From contig CP092870.1 of the NCBI GenBank assembly GCA_030710605.1, forward strand, positions 11,923,408 to 11,987,407: a stretch of 64,000 nt of DNA. The letters are read 5' to 3'. Shown here piece after piece: positions 61,540-64,000 of the stretch. The stretch comes from Cordylochernes scorpioides (taxonomy: Eukaryota; Arthropoda; Arachnida; Pseudoscorpiones; Chernetidae). Under the pieces are notes generated by a model, which ran no database searches, had not been told where the DNA came from, and saw nothing but the letters and a program-made list of their open reading frames with translations. How positions within the stretch are numbered: position 1 is the first letter of the stretch; each line of letters opens with the position of its first letter. The position numbers were made by a program, and so were the translations under genes.

Positions 61540-62865
61540 CAAGGTATGTCCCATAAGTTCCCGGACTGGGTCCATAAAAAAAAAGGTAAGATTTTTTTTT
61601 TATTTTTTTATTAAAACTTTTCAAAGTAATCCCCCCTTGCTTCAACGCACCAGCGCCATCGTTTCTCCCAATTGTCGAAACAGTTTTTATAGGCCTCTTT
61701 TAGAATTCTCTTCAATGCCAGCAGCGATTTTTCTATTATGTCTTCCCTGGTGTCAAAATGACTTCCTTTTAGAACTGCTTTGAGTTTGGGGAACAGGAAA
61801 AAGTCATTTGGTGCGATGTCTGGGGAATAGGGTGGTTGAGGTAGGATTTCTGTCCCGTTTTTCGCCAAAAAACTCGTCACCAAGTGCGCTGTGTGAGGGC
61901 GGGCATTGTCATGGTGTAGGATCCAGTCACCATTAGTCCATTTTTCTGGCCTTTTTTTTCGAATCGCTTCCCTTAGACGGCGAAGAATGCTCAAATACAT
62001 TTCCTTGATAACTAGTCGGCCTGCAGGAAGATACTCGTGATGAACAATGCCCTTGTTATCCAAAAAAGCGACCAGCAACACCTTGTTTCTGGATTTCAAT
62101 ATCCTGGATTTTTTGGGTCTAGGCTCACCCTGACCTCTCCACTCGGCAGATTGACGCTTGGTTTCAGGGTCATAGCCATAGACCCATGTCTCGTCGCCTG
62201 TGATTATCTTGTCTTTCCATTCCGGATCCGTTCTTGTTATTTCCAGCATGTCCTCACAGGTTGCAAGCCGACACAGTTTTTGCTCATTAGTGAGGAATCT
62301 TGGGATGAATTTTGCAGGAGTCTTTTTGAGCCTCAAATCTTCGGTTACGATCCTTCCAATCGTTGTTTTAGAGATACCTGTGTCTTTCTCTAGCTCCAGC
62401 AAAGTGATTCGAGGATTTTATTTTATCAAATCGGTGATTTTTTTTGCACATTTTCATCAGTCCTTTGAAATGTTGGGCGTCCTTGACGAGGATCATCTTC
62501 AATGGAAATTCTGCCAGCTTTAAATCTAGAATGCCATTCAAAAACAGTTGTTCTCTTTGGGGCGTTATTGGGGAATGCTTTATTAAGCATTTCAAAAGTG
62601 TCGGTTGCTGATATTTGAAGTTTCACACAAAATTCTATGCAAATCCTCTGCTTCAATTTTTGTTCCATCGTAAAATCGCCGCAGCGCAAGGTGTAACCTT
62701 TAAATAAATTAGAATAACTTTGGCGCGCGCGCACGTACCGCCTCGATATTGGTACCACCGTGTTGCCAGATATTTTTTTCTATAATAAACTGTCAAATTT
62801 ATTTACATTTTTCATTTATTTATTTTTTTATGGACCCAGTCCGGGAACTTATGGGACATACCTTG
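61540..62865 (-). mobile_element. Young mariner element with perfect long TIRs
   Basis: 1,326 bp. Both ends begin CAAGGTATGTCCCATAAGTT and stay identical as inverted repeats for about 43 bp (then CCCGGACTGGGTCCATAAA). TA on both sides (61538-61539, 62866-62867). Inserted in the gypsy element. The TIR identity indicates recent movement. Confidence 0.92.
61611..62668 (-). pseudogene. mariner transposase (D,D34D), two lesions
   Basis: Starts MEQKLKQRICIEFCVKLQIS at 62668. HTH part with FEWHSRFKAGRISIEDDPRQ GRP-type motif, then a second HTH (TGISKTTIGRI), first Asp in ITGDETWVYGYDPE, second in WILHHDNARPHTAH, third in YSPDIAPNDFFLFPKLK; 34 residues lie between the last two, the mariner signature. 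A one-base change in the eight-A run (complement of 62438-62445) shifts the frame and a TAA interrupts it shortly after (62418-62420). The C-terminal 263 codons are open. Confidence 0.85.
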
Positions 62866-63190
62866 TATATGCTGAATAAATTACTAGTGTCTATGAAAGA
62901 TGGTTCAGTCACTTTCATTCCTGCAGGAATTGATCCTTGCAAGGTAACTTCCATTCGACATCCAAACATATTATATGATAACATCTTAGTTCAGAAATAT
63001 GAAAGAGAAAAGTCATTAATTACTTTTTACGTTCTCTATAAACTTAAGATCTTCTTCTGTTGTCGTCGTGTCCAATGAAGATTCTCAGATGTCCAGATAC
63101 ATCTCTATCACAGCAGCCGCAATGCCCACTACCAGATCTTCTAACTCCAATATTTGGAATGTTAGAAAGGTGTTTTAACTTACTTTAGGA

Positions 63191-64000
63191 TTTGAATGGC
63201 TAGTTTTTGTTCATTCGCCTTCTCTATCGATTCTTTCAATTGATCCATTTGATTAGTTTGCCTAGATGAATAAAATGGCGGTGATTTCTAGTATAGAAAC
63301 TACTAAAACTGACTTAAGTGTAGTGTGTATATTAATAAATCGTGTGTTCCAATACCATATATAATACTAACCAAAAATCGCTTCTCTAACTCTTACAATT
63401 ACTATTTTCCTTTTCGCAAGAGATTTAATAGACTATTATAATAATATATTTTTCTTTGTATGCAATACTTCAAGAAATGATTATTTCTATGAATAATAAA
63501 ATTTTATTGCCTTGATACGGAATATTTAAAGTAATAGAGATATCGTAATTTCGGTTCCATAACTTTGTCTCTCTCATATGTAAATACGAGCTCTATGTTG
63601 TCCATACGATAACAATCTTGTAGGTTATGCGAAAGGCCCTCCGTAGAATAGCTTTTCGTTCGAATTGCAACCCTAATTATATTTAATAAAAAACGCTATT
63701 AAAATTTTCATTTCGTAATTTAAAATGGCTATAAAGTGCGTATAAAACATTATTTTTTTAAGTAAGGCTATTAATAAAGTATGAAAGAGGTAAGCATATT
63801 TACCTTCTCTGCGGCTTCTTCTGGTGTAAAGTTTGCTGGCGTAAGTGTGTGAACGCTCTAAACATTGTGAATAGCTGCAATGGAAGTATGCACGATATCA
63901 ATAAGCTATTTTGATCTGACTCCCAGGCGTGGTCAATTAGAAGGCTCCTTAATTATTCATATTATTTAGATGAAGTGGATCAAATATTTCGAAATCCTTT
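63191..64000. other. Unassigned AT-rich DNA to the window end
   Basis: No exon, RNA or element recognised. Confidence 0.45.

Larger units (their letters stand above)
59951..63190 (-). mobile_element. Decayed Ty3/gypsy retrotransposon, interrupted by a mariner
   Basis: Reading leftwards on the minus strand: a zinc-knuckle-like scrap near 63160-63070, then text that stops at 62866 and resumes at 61539 on the other side of the mariner. Next come HDPIEQRPYRVSF (about 61350-61300), [20 protein letters not shown] and RLNK (61230-61130), the reverse transcriptase block SAMDLKSRYWQIEVDGADRE (61095-60960) with VMPFGLC, then HLDPDKVEAVMNFPKPKN (60750-60690) and an RNase H tail with KHKDADCLSRSPL (about 60140-60090). 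Many stops and frameshifts. A (TG)n tract at 60921-60938 interrupts the frame after FGLC. No LTRs identified. Confidence 0.75.

Noticed and set aside
62037-62523. Plus-strand frames inside the mariner
   Set aside because: Antisense of the transposase.
1-64000. A bacterial-style defence system, prophage or operon
   Set aside because: Introns, poly-A signals and animal transposons throughout; no prokaryotic gene arrangement or Shine-Dalgarno spacing seen.

Overview
The window is eukaryotic. Its genes are split by GT-AG introns, and it is packed with animal-type transposable elements (mariner, Tc1, piggyBac, pogo/Tigger-like and hAT miniature elements, Helitron, Penelope-like and Ty3/gypsy retroelements, tRNA-Glu SINEs). 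Exons are visibly GC-rich against an AT-rich background. A large lipid transfer protein gene, the mix of elements and introns as short as 52-54 bp suggest an arthropod (crustacean or chelicerate-like). The species cannot be named from sequence alone. No operon, CRISPR array, rRNA or phage was seen.

Region 1 (1-27.6 kb, + strand) is the 3' part of one gene for a large lipid transfer protein of the vitellogenin/apolipophorin family. I could chain twelve exons with matching splice phases, about 1,234 codons, from the helical lipovitellin-type domain through a long beta-rich exon to a stop at 27598 and a poly-A signal at 27672. Its introns hold tandem arrays of unrelated unit length: 66, 30, 19 and 88/94 bp, plus a 96/103 bp array further upstream. 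They also hold a mariner, several miniature elements and palindromes. The 30 bp array consists of 38 tandem copies of the exon's own 5' splice site.

Region 2 (27.6-43.4 kb) is mostly repeats: gypsy pieces, long palindromic fold-back elements, a Tc1 element rebuilt as an inverted repeat, Helitron ends, and a block with heat-shock elements, a CCAAT motif and a TATA box. A few isolated candidate exons are seen. The clearest is a minus-strand membrane-anchor exon at 29.5-29.8 kb.

Region 3 (43.6-44.7 kb, minus strand) is the one complete gene: an intronless FMN-dependent 2-hydroxyacid oxidase without an obvious peroxisomal C-terminal signal.

Region 4 (44.7-64 kb) is again repeat-dominated: a Helitron with Rep N-terminus and helicase C-terminus brought together by deletion, a LINE ORF1 zinc-knuckle fragment, piggyBac, two mariners (one nested in a gypsy element) and many palindromes. 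Candidate exons lie at 56.5-57.3 kb.

Most repeats do not work with the genes. What unites many of them is a recurring motif (CTGANGA-like, hairpin, CGAAAG, then AATAAA) that resembles a hammerhead ribozyme core, as known from Penelope-like elements, often present twice head to head inside palindromes.
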